Positions 18,070-26,889 of a stretch of 64,000 nt of DNA are shown piece after piece. The notes under the pieces are model-generated. The model made no database searches, was not told where the DNA came from, and worked only from the letters and a program-made list of their open reading frames with translations. Positions within the stretch are counted from its first letter, which is position 1. Each line of letters begins with the position of its first letter. The stretch lies in the NCBI GenBank assembly GCA_963705275.1, contig OY970063.1:1984001-2048000 (forward strand), in the 5' to 3' direction. The position numbers and the translations under genes were made by a program. This stretch comes from Fen-1135 sp963705275 (GTDB lineage: Bacteria > Desulfobacterota > Syntrophia > Syntrophales > UBA2185).

Positions 18070-18099
18070 TTGACAAGATAATTCGCTTTGGCTTATAGT
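18070..18099 (+). promoter_or_regulatory. Sigma-70-type promoter of the long AOR gene
   Basis: TTGACA (18070-18075), an 18-nt spacer and TATAGT (18094-18099) form a good promoter. The start point near 18106 would lie inside the GCCCGTT hairpin that begins at 18100, so that inverted repeat may be an operator rather than an RNA element. Confidence 0.6.
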
Positions 18100-18181
18100 G
18101 CCCGTTCTGAAAAAACGGGCTCCTGTTACAGCCCGGCAGCCGATAGCGCGTTAAACCGCAGCAAACGCGGGAACCCGACAC
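18100..18181 (+). promoter_or_regulatory. Structured leader upstream of the long AOR gene
   Basis: Two inverted repeats precede the tungsten-enzyme gene. GCCCGTT (18100-18106) pairs with AACGGGC (18114-18120) around a 7-nt loop, and CGCGTT (18147-18152) pairs with AACGCG (18164-18169) around an 11-nt loop. GC-rich single-stranded segments lie between, and an AAGGAG site follows. The layout suggests a cis-regulatory RNA or a repressor site sensing metal or cofactor. I could not match it to the Moco/Wco riboswitch or to any other riboswitch consensus I know, so its identity is open. Confidence 0.4.
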
Positions 18182-18193
18182 AAGGAGCATTAA

Positions 18194-20377
18194 ATGAAGT
18201 ACACCAAATCAAGTTTAACGCGTGGATATGCGAATAAGATTCTGACTATCGATCTTCATGGCGGGGCGATAGATGCGAAAATCCTCGATCCGCGTGCGCG
18301 AGACTACTTCGTCGGGGGGAGAGCCCTGGGCTTGTACCTGCTCTATGGGCGAGTAACCCCCGATACGAGCCCCTACGCGCCGGAGAATCCGTTAATTTTT
18401 TCCCCGGGACCTCTCGCGGGCGTTCCCAATTTCCCTGGTACGAGCAAATGCATGGCGCTCTCCATGTCCCCGCACACGGGAATACCGGGGGTATCCAATT
18501 TCGGCGGACATTTCGGGGCCCATATGAAATTCGCCGGGTTCGACGTAATTGAGATCACGGGAAAGTCGGACAGGGACGTTTTTATTGTAATTGATGGTAT
18601 TAAGAATGAAGTAGCGATTATCGAAGCGCCGAAGATAGAACACGTTTTTGACCTGGAGAAATTCATCGCCGATAAATTTACACGAGAAGGCTATAGCAAA
18701 AAGAACATGGCCTTTGTTACAACCGGTATCGGCGCGGCCAGTACGACGTTTGGATGCATCAACAGCCACTATTTTGACCCTACAAAGACGGCTGACGGGC
18801 AGAAGGGATTTTTCAGGACAAAGCAGGCAGGCAGAACCGGCCTTGGCTCGGTGATGGTTGATAAGAAAATACGGTCAGTCATCATCATGGCGGAATATCC
18901 ACATGGTGAAAATCCGTATGGCGCAGCAGACTGGGAGAAGGCGAAAAGGGCGGGATCAAGGCTTTCCAAGGTTGTAAGAGAGGTTGATCCGGTATCCTTG
19001 AAAATGCACCGCAAGGGAAGCGCGGGGCTCATCAGTTTCATGAACAAAGAAAATTACAGGTCTCTGCCCGTGACCAATTACCAGTTTGGTTCCGATCCCA
19101 GAGCTGAACAGATCAGTGGAAAATTTTACGCAGAAAACATCTTTGATCATAGAGGCATGGACGGGTGTTACCCCGGCTGCTCTCTCCGGTGCACCAAAGG
19201 CGGCTGGGTCACCCTGTCAGCCGGTGAACAAAAAGGTAAGAAGGTCTGGGTCGACGGGCCTGAGTATGAGACGGCATGCGGTTTCGGCTCAAATTTAGGC
19301 ATATGGAATGCTGAAGCCGTTATGGAAGCAAACTGGCATTGCGATAACTTCGGTATCGATACCATAACTGCCGCTGTTATCATCGCCTTTTTGATGGAGT
19401 GCTTCCAGAGGGGTTATCTCACGGAGGACGATACGGGCGGGCTGAAACTCACATGGGGAAATGAAAAAGCGATGCTCAGTTTCCTGCACCAGATTAGCAG
19501 CGGCGAGACAGAATGCGCCAGGGAAGCGGGAAAAGGTATGCTTAGTTTGCTGAACTGGGTGTCCCGGATGTACGTCAAAAGAACGGGCCGCGAAAATCCC
19601 AAGAAGGAGCTTATGAAATTCGCCATGCAGGTGAAGGGCCTTCCATTTTCTCTTTACAGGACCCACAGGTCGCTGTCCATGCAGGCGTCATATGCAGCGG
19701 CAAGTGATATAGGGGCGCATCACGCCGCGGCATGGCTGATCAAGGCAGACCTCCTCGGTGCTTTTCCCTCGTTCAAAGACAAGGCTAACGCCCTTATAAC
19801 CTATCCGAGGGTTCGTCTCGGCAATGACAATCTGGGTCTCTGCAAGCTCCCCTGGGTAGATGTATTCAATCCGGACTCGGAAAAGATGAAGAACACAGAC
19901 ATATACATAAATCCCGCCTCACAGGAGATGTATGCAGAGTTCTATAACGGCATGCTGGGTGCGGACCTCACATGGGAGAAGATCTATGAGCGGACAGACA
20001 GGGACATAAATCTGCAGCGGGTCATGAATGCCATGATCTTCGGCGAAAAAGCAGGCGAGTATGACTGGGTGCCTGACCGGGCAATTGGGCCTACGGATGA
20101 TGATCTTTATGATGCCGAGAAGGATTTCCATGATGCAGAAGTTAGCAAGATATTGGATAAGCCCCTTGCAGACATGGATAAAATGCATACTAAAGACAAA
20201 AGGGAAATCCTAATGAACTTCAAAAAGGAGCAGCTGCGGAAATTGATACAGACTTACTATCTCGAACGCGGCTGGAATGAGAGAGGGGTGCCAAAAGTGG
20301 AAACTCTGAAGAAGATAGGTTTATGGGATTTTCTCAACGGCGAAACGCAGGCAAAAATTACCGAAATGAATAGCTGA
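18194..20377 (+). CDS. Aldehyde ferredoxin oxidoreductase family tungsten enzyme (long form)
   Basis: A 727-residue member of the AOR family, which uses a tungsten bis-pterin cofactor and one [4Fe-4S] cluster to oxidise aldehydes or reduce acids with ferredoxin, or in some branches acts on other substrates. The N-terminal domain shows ILTIDLHGG and YFVGGRALGLYLLY. Cluster ligands are C-x3-C-x3-C in GCYPGCSLRC (about residues 324-333) rather than the commoner C-x2-C-x3-C, and the late Cys is in DNLGLCKLPW (about 552-561), the DxxGLC motif. It is about 100 residues longer than archaeal AOR, with a charged C-terminal extension. An AAGGAG site 7 nt before the ATG is strong, after a structured leader. 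No partner ferredoxin gene is adjacent. Confidence 0.87.
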   Translation: MKYTKSSLTRGYANKILTIDLHGGAIDAKILDPRARDYFVGGRALGLYLLYGRVTPDTSPYAPENPLIFSPGPLAGVPNFPGTSKCMALSMSPHTGIPGVSNFGGHFGAHMKFAGFDVIEITGKSDRDVFIVIDGIKNEVAIIEAPKIEHVFDLEKFIADKFTREGYSKKNMAFVTTGIGAASTTFGCINSHYFDPTKTADGQKGFFRTKQAGRTGLGSVMVDKKIRSVIIMAEYPHGENPYGAADWEKAKRAGSRLSKVVREVDPVSLKMHRKGSAGLISFMNKENYRSLPVTNYQFGSDPRAEQISGKFYAENIFDHRGMDGCYPGCSLRCTKGGWVTLSAGEQKGKKVWVDGPEYETACGFGSNLGIWNAEAVMEANWHCDNFGIDTITAAVIIAFLMECFQRGYLTEDDTGGLKLTWGNEKAMLSFLHQISSGETECAREAGKGMLSLLNWVSRMYVKRTGRENPKKELMKFAMQVKGLPFSLYRTHRSLSMQASYAAASDIGAHHAAAWLIKADLLGAFPSFKDKANALITYPRVRLGNDNLGLCKLPWVDVFNPDSEKMKNTDIYINPASQEMYAEFYNGMLGADLTWEKIYERTDRDINLQRVMNAMIFGEKAGEYDWVPDRAIGPTDDDLYDAEKDFHDAEVSKILDKPLADMDKMHTKDKREILMNFKKEQLRKLIQTYYLERGWNERGVPKVETLKKIGLWDFLNGETQAKITEMNS

Positions 20378-20450
20378 ACATATATATAAAGGATACGTTA
20401 CTATCGTCCCCCCTTGCCCTGATGTAAACTGATCATTACGGACAAAGGGG

Positions 20451-22301
20451 ATGCCTTTTCATGGAGCAGCAACACAATTGCGAAAAGAGAACATAAGAAA
20501 TATTGTTATCATTGCCCACGTCGATCACGGTAAGACGACCCTCGTCGATGCCATGCTGAAGCAGACCGGCACCTTCCGGGATAATCAGGAGGTCGCGGAG
20601 CGGGTCATGGACTCCATGGATCTCGAAAAGGAGCGGGGGATTACCATCATGGCGAAGAATACGGCCATATGGTACGAAAATATCAAGATCAATATCGTCG
20701 ATACGCCCGGGCATGCGGATTTCGGCGGCGAGGTGGAACGGAGCCTGAATATGGTCGATGGGGCCATTCTTCTGGTAGATGCCAGCGAGGGACCGCTTCC
20801 GCAGACACGGTTTGTCGTTAAGAAGGCCCTCGCCAAAAAACTGCCCATTGTGGTCGTCATCAACAAGATTGACCGTGGTGATGCCCGGATTGAAGAGGTC
20901 ATTGATGAGATTTACGACCTCTTTATCGATCTCGATGCGAACGAAAGGCAGATCGAGTTTCCCATCCTATATACCAATGCAAAGCTCGGCATTGCCCATC
21001 AGAAGCCGCAAGATCAGTCGGAAGACTTAAAACCTCTGTTTGACGCCATCTGTTCCACCATACCCGGCCCTGCTGCCGATGATGAACAGGTTCCCCAGTT
21101 CCTGGTTACGAATCTCGATTATGATCCCTATGTGGGGCAGATCGGCATAGGGAGGCTGATCAACGGCCAACTCTCTATGAATCAGACATACGCCCTCTGC
21201 GGAGAAGACGCGATCACGCCAGGCGTCAGGTTTTCCGCCCTTTATACGTTTTACGGCTTGAAGAAGAAACAGGTGGATGTAGTAGAAGCGGGTGACATTG
21301 TCGCTGTTGCCGGCGTCCCGGCTATCAGTATCGGTGATACGATTACATCGCAGGACAATCCCATGCCGCTCCCCCGGCTGCTTATAGACGCGCCGACTGT
21401 CTCCATGATCTTCTATGTCAACAACAGCCCCTTTGCCGGCAGGGAAGGGAAGTATCTTACGACACGCCATCTCCTCGAACGTCTGGAAAAAGAGAGTTTC
21501 CGGAACGTCGCGCTGAAACTTAAACCATTGGAGCGCAAGGACGCCTTCGAGGTCTGCGGGAGGGGGGAGCTGCAGATGGCCGTGCTGATCGAGACAATGC
21601 GCCGGGAAGGCTACGAACTTATGGTATCGAAGCCGAACGTCATCACGAAAAAAGAAAACGGCAAAACCTTAGAGCCTGTGGAGCGCGTTTTTATCGACAT
21701 CCCCGAGGAGTTTGTCGGCATTGTGACGGAAAAACTCTCAGTGAGAAAGGGACGCATGGTCCACCTGATCAATAAGGGAAGCGGCCGGGTCAACCTGGAG
21801 TTTCTTGTTCCCTGCCGCGGTCTGATAGGCTTCCGCAGCCATTTTCTGACGGATACGAAAGGAGCGGGTGTGATGAATACGCTCTTTGAAGACTATCAAC
21901 CATGGTTCGGGCCGATCCCGCAGCGGGCAAGCGGCGCACTTCTGGCCGATAGAAACGGCAGGGTAACGACCTATGCCAGCCTGGCTATGGTGGACCGCGG
22001 TGAACTCTTCGTCGAGGTGGGAACTGAGGTCTACGGCGGGATGATCATCGGCGAACGCAATCGCACCGGTGATATGCCGGTGAATATTACAAAGGAAAAG
22101 AAACTTACAAATATCAGGAGTTCAACGGCGGAAGCAACCGTAACCTTAAGACCGCCGCGCCCGCTCTCCCTGGATCAGTCCATTGAATTTATCGCTGAGG
22201 ATGAACTTGTGGAAATAACTCCGCAGCACATACGCCTAAGGAAGATGGAGCTCGATCCCAATAAACGGGGATCTAAGCGCAGGGAAGATAATAATCCTTA
22301 G
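20451..22301 (+). CDS. typA: Translational GTPase TypA/BipA
   Basis: A ribosome-associated GTPase of the elongation-factor family involved in ribosome assembly and stress adaptation. G1 is AHVDHGKTT, the switch I region has ERGITI, G3 is DTPGHADFGGEVER and G4 NKIDR; EF-G-like domains III and V and the BipA-specific C-terminal domain (about 480-600, RASGALLADRNGRVTTYA ...) follow. From the ATG at 20451 the protein has 616 residues, but AAAGGGG lies directly against that ATG. A TTG at 20478 with GGAG 11 nt upstream would give the usual MRKENIRNIVIIAHVDHG start and 607 residues, and is equally plausible. Confidence 0.93.
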   Translation: MPFHGAATQLRKENIRNIVIIAHVDHGKTTLVDAMLKQTGTFRDNQEVAERVMDSMDLEKERGITIMAKNTAIWYENIKINIVDTPGHADFGGEVERSLNMVDGAILLVDASEGPLPQTRFVVKKALAKKLPIVVVINKIDRGDARIEEVIDEIYDLFIDLDANERQIEFPILYTNAKLGIAHQKPQDQSEDLKPLFDAICSTIPGPAADDEQVPQFLVTNLDYDPYVGQIGIGRLINGQLSMNQTYALCGEDAITPGVRFSALYTFYGLKKKQVDVVEAGDIVAVAGVPAISIGDTITSQDNPMPLPRLLIDAPTVSMIFYVNNSPFAGREGKYLTTRHLLERLEKESFRNVALKLKPLERKDAFEVCGRGELQMAVLIETMRREGYELMVSKPNVITKKENGKTLEPVERVFIDIPEEFVGIVTEKLSVRKGRMVHLINKGSGRVNLEFLVPCRGLIGFRSHFLTDTKGAGVMNTLFEDYQPWFGPIPQRASGALLADRNGRVTTYASLAMVDRGELFVEVGTEVYGGMIIGERNRTGDMPVNITKEKKLTNIRSSTAEATVTLRPPRPLSLDQSIEFIAEDELVEITPQHIRLRKMELDPNKRGSKRREDNNP

Positions 22302-22316
22302 AGGGCGGGATTACTG

Positions 22317-22371
22317 ATCTCCCCCTGTCCTCATCCTCACGAATGTCCTGCCGAGCAGGACAAGGGGAGAC
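22317..22371. terminator. Two-way hairpin between typA and cobQ
   Basis: An inner perfect stem, GTCCTGC (22345-22351) and GCAGGAC (22355-22361), sits inside an outer stem formed by TCTCCCCCTGTCC and GGACAAGGGGAGA. It lies between two convergent genes and is symmetrical, so it could end transcription from both sides. No T-run is present, which lowers confidence in intrinsic termination. Confidence 0.5.
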
Positions 22372-22388
22372 GCTTCAGAAGGTTCTTA

Positions 22389-23936
22389 TTAGTTTGCAGC
22401 CTCTTTATCAAAACCCACGATTTTAAATAATTTATCCATATCTAAATGCGCCCGGAAGTGTTCGGCCAAAAGGTCATACTGGTGATCTTTAAAATTGGAT
22501 GCACCGTCAGGGTCACGATCTTTTTCACCGGGGTTATAGTTGGCGCAAATTGCTTTCAGAAAGCTATGCCTGAAGCCGGGCGTATCAAACAACCCGTGGA
22601 GGTAGGTGCCCCAAACCCGGCCATCTGACGTTGAAGCACCGTCGAAACTGTCGACTCGTATTTGATTCTTGGACAGGATACGTATCAAAGGAAACACATT
22701 AGGGCCGTGTTCCGTGATACCCATGTGTATCTCGTAACCTTCCACATTTTCTCCGCTGCGTTCCCAGATGCCTTTGGAACGAGACAGTATTTTTTCATTG
22801 TGCAGGGTTGTCTCGACATCCAGAAAACCAAGACAATATGTCTCTCCCGGTGTCCCCTCGATGCCGTAAGGATCACGGATCAGCTTCCCAAGTAACTGAT
22901 AGCCGCCGCATATGCCACCGACGTGGCCGCCGTCGCGGACAAATTCTGCAAGGCTGTTTGCCCAACCCGTTTGGTTGAGCCATTCCATATCAAAACGGCT
23001 GTTTTTCGTACCGGGGATAAAGATCGCGTCATATCCATAGAGAGGCCGGGGTCGTGCCAGGTAGTGGAGATTAACGAATGCGTTTCGCTCAAAAGGACTG
23101 AAGTCCGTAAAATTGGAGATGTGCGGCAATCGAATGACGCCAATGTTTACTTTTCCCGGTTCGGGACCGAATGGTGGATCAAGCAGATAATCAAGCGGCA
23201 GGCCGTCTTCAGAGTCTATTTCAATATGATGAAAGTATGGAACGAGTCCCAGGACGGGAAGGCCGGTTTCGCCTTCGATGAATTCGATACCCGTTCTGAA
23301 AAGATCCGGGTCGCCGCGGAAGCGGTTGATGATGATACCGGCCACCCGTCGTCTGTCTTCTTTCGGGATCACGTTTAGTGTACCGATAAGCTGGGCGAAG
23401 ACACCTCCCCTGTCTATGTCGGCGACCAGAATGACCGGTGCATCGGCGACATGTGCCATGCGGAAATTCACAAAATCACGGGATCGCAAGTTTACCTCGG
23501 CGCAGGAGCCGGCGCCTTCCATGAAGATAAGGGCGTACGAAGTCCTGAGGCGCTCCAGACTGGCCGAAGCCTTTTCATAAAGGTAGTTTGTGTCGGAAAA
23601 GTATTCTTTTGCTTCCCTGTTTCCCAGCGGTTGTCCGTAAAGGACAACCTGGGCGCCTGTGTCTGTTGATGGTTTGAGAAGGACCGGATTCATATCTACG
23701 TGTGGGGCTATCCGCGCTGCCTCGGCCTGAACAATCTGAGCCCGCCCCATCTCTCCGCCCTCGGGCGTGACGTAGGAGTTGTTAGACATATTCTGGGCCT
23801 TAAATGGTGCAACACTAATGCCAAGATTGTTGAAAATACGGCACAGGGCTGTCACCACGATACTTTTGCCCACATCGGAGCCTGTTCCGAATATGGCGAC
23901 ACACTTTGCTTTTTCGTGTTTCTCCGTCTTCTTCAT
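22389..23936 (-). CDS. cobQ: Cobyric acid synthase
   Basis: A 515-residue glutamine- and ATP-dependent amidotransferase that amidates four corrin side chains of adenosylcobyrinic acid a,c-diamide. The N-terminal dethiobiotin-synthetase-like domain has GTGSDVGKSIVVTALCRIF (about residues 15-33), KAQNMSNNSYVTPEGGEMGR and MEGAGSCAEVNL. The C-terminal class I amidotransferase-like domain carries GGICGGYQLLG (Cys nucleophile) and TYLHGLFD (His). Length is normal. It is the last gene of the minus-strand corrinoid cluster, 20 nt after the CbiR-like gene, with TAGGAAG before the ATG. Its presence without other cob/cbi genes nearby fits salvage of incomplete corrinoids or those released by CbiR. Confidence 0.95.
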   Translation of the reverse strand: MKKTEKHEKAKCVAIFGTGSDVGKSIVVTALCRIFNNLGISVAPFKAQNMSNNSYVTPEGGEMGRAQIVQAEAARIAPHVDMNPVLLKPSTDTGAQVVLYGQPLGNREAKEYFSDTNYLYEKASASLERLRTSYALIFMEGAGSCAEVNLRSRDFVNFRMAHVADAPVILVADIDRGGVFAQLIGTLNVIPKEDRRRVAGIIINRFRGDPDLFRTGIEFIEGETGLPVLGLVPYFHHIEIDSEDGLPLDYLLDPPFGPEPGKVNIGVIRLPHISNFTDFSPFERNAFVNLHYLARPRPLYGYDAIFIPGTKNSRFDMEWLNQTGWANSLAEFVRDGGHVGGICGGYQLLGKLIRDPYGIEGTPGETYCLGFLDVETTLHNEKILSRSKGIWERSGENVEGYEIHMGITEHGPNVFPLIRILSKNQIRVDSFDGASTSDGRVWGTYLHGLFDTPGFRHSFLKAICANYNPGEKDRDPDGASNFKDHQYDLLAEHFRAHLDMDKLFKIVGFDKEAAN

Positions 23937-23956
23937 CTTCCTATTTTATCAGTAAA

Positions 23957-24760
23957 TCATTGTACAAAGCGACTCAGAACATCCAGCGACTGATTCAACA
24001 ACGTTTCATCAAAAATCTCCATTGTTAAAACCCGTGAATCTTTCGAATCGTTGCCCAACAGATCCATGAGGGTGGTCAACAAACCGGTGGGCAAGAAGGT
24101 CAGACTGCGATGGTCATTTCCATCCTCAATTCCATGAAGATGCAGCACCCGCGTCTGCGGCAAATAACGGTCAAAATAATCTTCCGGCGCATGCCCGCAA
24201 AGAAGTAGATGGCCAATATCCAGGCAGACGCTCAGTCCGTAATCACTGATAATGTCTTCTATAAGATCATAGGCATAATCGAGTGTCTCAACACACAGGT
24301 CATGTGAATTAACATACTGAAGGAGCCTCTCCACAGAGCGCCGGTGACCGTCGAACCAGCGTGCCAGGTCCATCGACGGGCGTTCACCCGGATGGTCCCC
24401 GTGGAAATGGATAACATAGGCAAAGGGCGAGAGCGGTGCAGTGCGCTCGATAACACGGAGGCATTTGTCGACAGATCGCCGCCGTACAGATTCATGTTCA
24501 TGTCCCATCCAGGTGTCGAGAGGCAGATGGACTGTATAGGTCAGATCATACTGTCTTGCCATCTCCTTCAGCATCTTCACCGTGGAGGCATCAGGGAGGT
24601 TGGTGATTTCATCCGATTCAAACAGCACCAATTCGACATCGTCTACCTTGTCTCCGAGAAAGTTGACATTTGAGAGGAGGTCCGCCGGAATGATGTATGA
24701 AGTCGTCCCCAGACGGAATGGGAATCTTTTTTTCAGAGACGCGGTTCCCTTAATATTCAA
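23957..24760 (-). CDS. cbiR: CbiR-like cobamide-remodelling phosphodiesterase
   Basis: A 267-residue TIM-barrel protein of the AP-endonuclease/xylose-isomerase-like superfamily. FRLGTTSYIIPADLLSNVNF at the N-terminus, VDDVELVLFE, the metal-ligand segments TVHLPLDTW, VIHFHGDHPG, CVETLDYAYD, CLDIGHLLLCG and VLHLHGIEDGNDHRSL (several His, Asp and Glu) match the CbiR group, which hydrolyses the cobamide nucleotide loop so the lower ligand can be replaced. Its place between a B12-type receptor gene and cobQ strongly supports this. I choose TTG at 24760, which overlaps the receptor stop by a few bases and has AAAGGGGG upstream; a longer frame from ATG 24838 runs back into the receptor gene. Assignment is by motif and context. 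Confidence 0.78.
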   Translation of the reverse strand: MNIKGTASLKKRFPFRLGTTSYIIPADLLSNVNFLGDKVDDVELVLFESDEITNLPDASTVKMLKEMARQYDLTYTVHLPLDTWMGHEHESVRRRSVDKCLRVIERTAPLSPFAYVIHFHGDHPGERPSMDLARWFDGHRRSVERLLQYVNSHDLCVETLDYAYDLIEDIISDYGLSVCLDIGHLLLCGHAPEDYFDRYLPQTRVLHLHGIEDGNDHRSLTFLPTGLLTTLMDLLGNDSKDSRVLTMEIFDETLLNQSLDVLSRFVQ

Positions 24761-26849
24761 ATGAAAGGCCCCCTTTAAATATTCTGTCCGGCATGGGGTA
24801 ATAGGTGCTGGGCGCACCCGGTCCGTATGCCGGGACATTGTAGGAGCCGAATGAGGAGTATTGTTGATTGGTCAGATTCTCAACACCAAAGAAGGCCGTA
24901 AATTTGAGTTTTCCAAAAGAGGGCCTGTAGAAAAGATACACATTGTAGATGGTATAGGCGTCGAGCTTGTCGGGTGCAACGTTGTTGAAGTCCTGGGATA
25001 GAAGAGCATCGCTCACGTAGCGTACCTCGGGACGTAACGTCAGATTGGAGGGCAGATATATCTCCACTCCCGCATTCGCCATCCTGTTGGGCACGAGGGG
25101 TATTTCCTTTTTATTGAAAGGTCCATTTTCGAAAGTAGCCTTATGATACGTGAAATTGCCGTAGAGCCTGGCTCTTTTTTCCCATAGATAGGACACGGAA
25201 ACCTCTGCACCATCATGACGCGTCTTATCCAGATTCTTATTGAACCCCGTGAACAGGCCCGTGGCGAAAAATGAGATTTCATCCTCCATATCGATCCGGA
25301 AAACGGTCAATCCAATTTTCAGATTGTCCAGAGGATAAATTTCCGCACCCACTTCTGTGCTTACCCCTTTTTCTTTATCAAGGTCCTTGTTAAACGAGAG
25401 GCCGCCGCTGAAACCATTAAAAAAGGCCACCTCATCCAGGAATGGGATGCGGTAAACGGTGGAATACTTTCCGTAGACCTTCGATTTCTTGCCGATGAGC
25501 CATGTCAGTCCGACTTCGTAAGCCTCGGCATGGAATGTTGTTTCCTGGTCAGAAAAGCTGTTGGAAGGCGTGAATGCATCTGTGTTTGACCCCTTTATAG
25601 TTGCCCGTTCCGACCGATACCCGGCATTCAGAATCAGGCTTTTCAGGATGCTGAACTCATCCCGGATATAGTATCCAAGGCTGTCCTTCGTCAAATCCGC
25701 CCAGCTTTTCTTTATGGATCTCTCCCGGGTGCTGAAAAAATCCTTCTTGTAGGGTTCGTCATAATAATCGACACCGAGAACCAGCTTGTTCCCAAAGCCG
25801 AGGATATCCTTCGCCAGTATATATTTCGGAGTAATGCCATACGTATCCATTCGAGTATTTGAGAACTGAGGAAATGACATCATATTAGCCTGAATATCCT
25901 TATTGCCATAAAGAAGGTTGATATCAATCTCTCCCAAAGACCCTAGGATATATTTAACGCCCAGATTGGCGTTTGTATATCTATCCGAACCGTCATCATC
26001 GGGAGTTGCGACACTGAATAATGACGGTGGCGCGTGCTGGAATTGCCGCGGGTCTTGCGCTATCTGGTCCTTCGTGAGGTAGCCGGGCAACTGATAATCC
26101 GTTTTGTTGAAGGATAGTCCCAGAGAAATATTGAGCAAGTCGCTTGCATCATACCCTAAATTTAGGCCCCCTCCCTGTGATGTGAATTTCGATCGTTCCC
26201 GGTAGCCGGAGTTAAAATTGTTTTCTCCGGTCAATGCGTAGGTCCATTTATCCGCAGAACCGGTTATACCAACCCGTTCGTCATGAAGACCATAGCTGCC
26301 CGCTATGACGGAGGCATCGAATTTGGGTTTACCCCCACCTTTCTTGGTGATGATGTTTATGACACCGCCAATGGCCGCGTCACCATAGAGAACGCTGCTC
26401 GCGCCGCGGACGACCTCTATCCTTTCAATATCATTGAGCTGGAATTGCAACCAATTGATGGAAGACATGTCGGACCTGTTCAGGCGCCTGCCATCGAGCA
26501 TGACCAGGGTCTTGCCAAAGGGATTATCTCCGCCGAAGCCGCGCAAGTCTATGATGGATTGAGAAGAATTACCGCTGTAACTCCGAAACTGAATGCTCTC
26601 CAGTTTATCCAGGACCTCCACAATGGTGGTTGCCCCTGATTTCTCAATATCCTTGGCGGTGATAACGGAGACGTTTGCCGGAACCTTCCGAATCTCTTCT
26701 GTATCCCGTGTTGCAGTGACGACGACTTCCTCCATGACGATTGCTTTATCCTGAGGAGCATCCTGCGGCGCCGCGAGTGTAAAACCGCCGGACGCAATGA
26801 CTAAAAATAAAACTGGGAAAACAACGATCAATTTGAAAAATTTGTGCAT
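24750..26849 (-). CDS. TonB-dependent outer-membrane receptor (BtuB-like, corrinoid)
   Basis: A 699-residue outer-membrane active-transport receptor. It has a signal peptide (about residues 1-27, ending FTLAA), a TonB box region KAIVMEEVVVTATRD (about 36-50), a plug domain (VPANVSVITAKDIEKSGATT ... GGVINIITKKGGG) and a 22-strand barrel ending in the terminal aromatic of GGLSFEY. The ATG at 26849 has AAAGGAG upstream; a longer in-frame start at 26924 lies inside the riboswitch and is rejected. A cobalamin riboswitch 41 nt upstream identifies the cargo as cobalamin or related corrinoids. The end overlaps the CbiR-like start. Confidence 0.9.
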   Translation of the reverse strand: MHKFFKLIVVFPVLFLVIASGGFTLAAPQDAPQDKAIVMEEVVVTATRDTEEIRKVPANVSVITAKDIEKSGATTIVEVLDKLESIQFRSYSGNSSQSIIDLRGFGGDNPFGKTLVMLDGRRLNRSDMSSINWLQFQLNDIERIEVVRGASSVLYGDAAIGGVINIITKKGGGKPKFDASVIAGSYGLHDERVGITGSADKWTYALTGENNFNSGYRERSKFTSQGGGLNLGYDASDLLNISLGLSFNKTDYQLPGYLTKDQIAQDPRQFQHAPPSLFSVATPDDDGSDRYTNANLGVKYILGSLGEIDINLLYGNKDIQANMMSFPQFSNTRMDTYGITPKYILAKDILGFGNKLVLGVDYYDEPYKKDFFSTRERSIKKSWADLTKDSLGYYIRDEFSILKSLILNAGYRSERATIKGSNTDAFTPSNSFSDQETTFHAEAYEVGLTWLIGKKSKVYGKYSTVYRIPFLDEVAFFNGFSGGLSFNKDLDKEKGVSTEVGAEIYPLDNLKIGLTVFRIDMEDEISFFATGLFTGFNKNLDKTRHDGAEVSVSYLWEKRARLYGNFTYHKATFENGPFNKKEIPLVPNRMANAGVEIYLPSNLTLRPEVRYVSDALLSQDFNNVAPDKLDAYTIYNVYLFYRPSFGKLKFTAFFGVENLTNQQYSSFGSYNVPAYGPGAPSTYYPMPDRIFKGGLSFEY

Positions 26850-26889
26850 TTGAATTTCTCCTTTCCCCCTCGGGATCGTAGTGATTAGG

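Noticed and set aside
18100..18181. Molybdenum/tungsten cofactor riboswitch
   Set aside because: The gene context fits, but I could not align the leader to the consensus with any confidence, so it is listed only as an unidentified structured leader.
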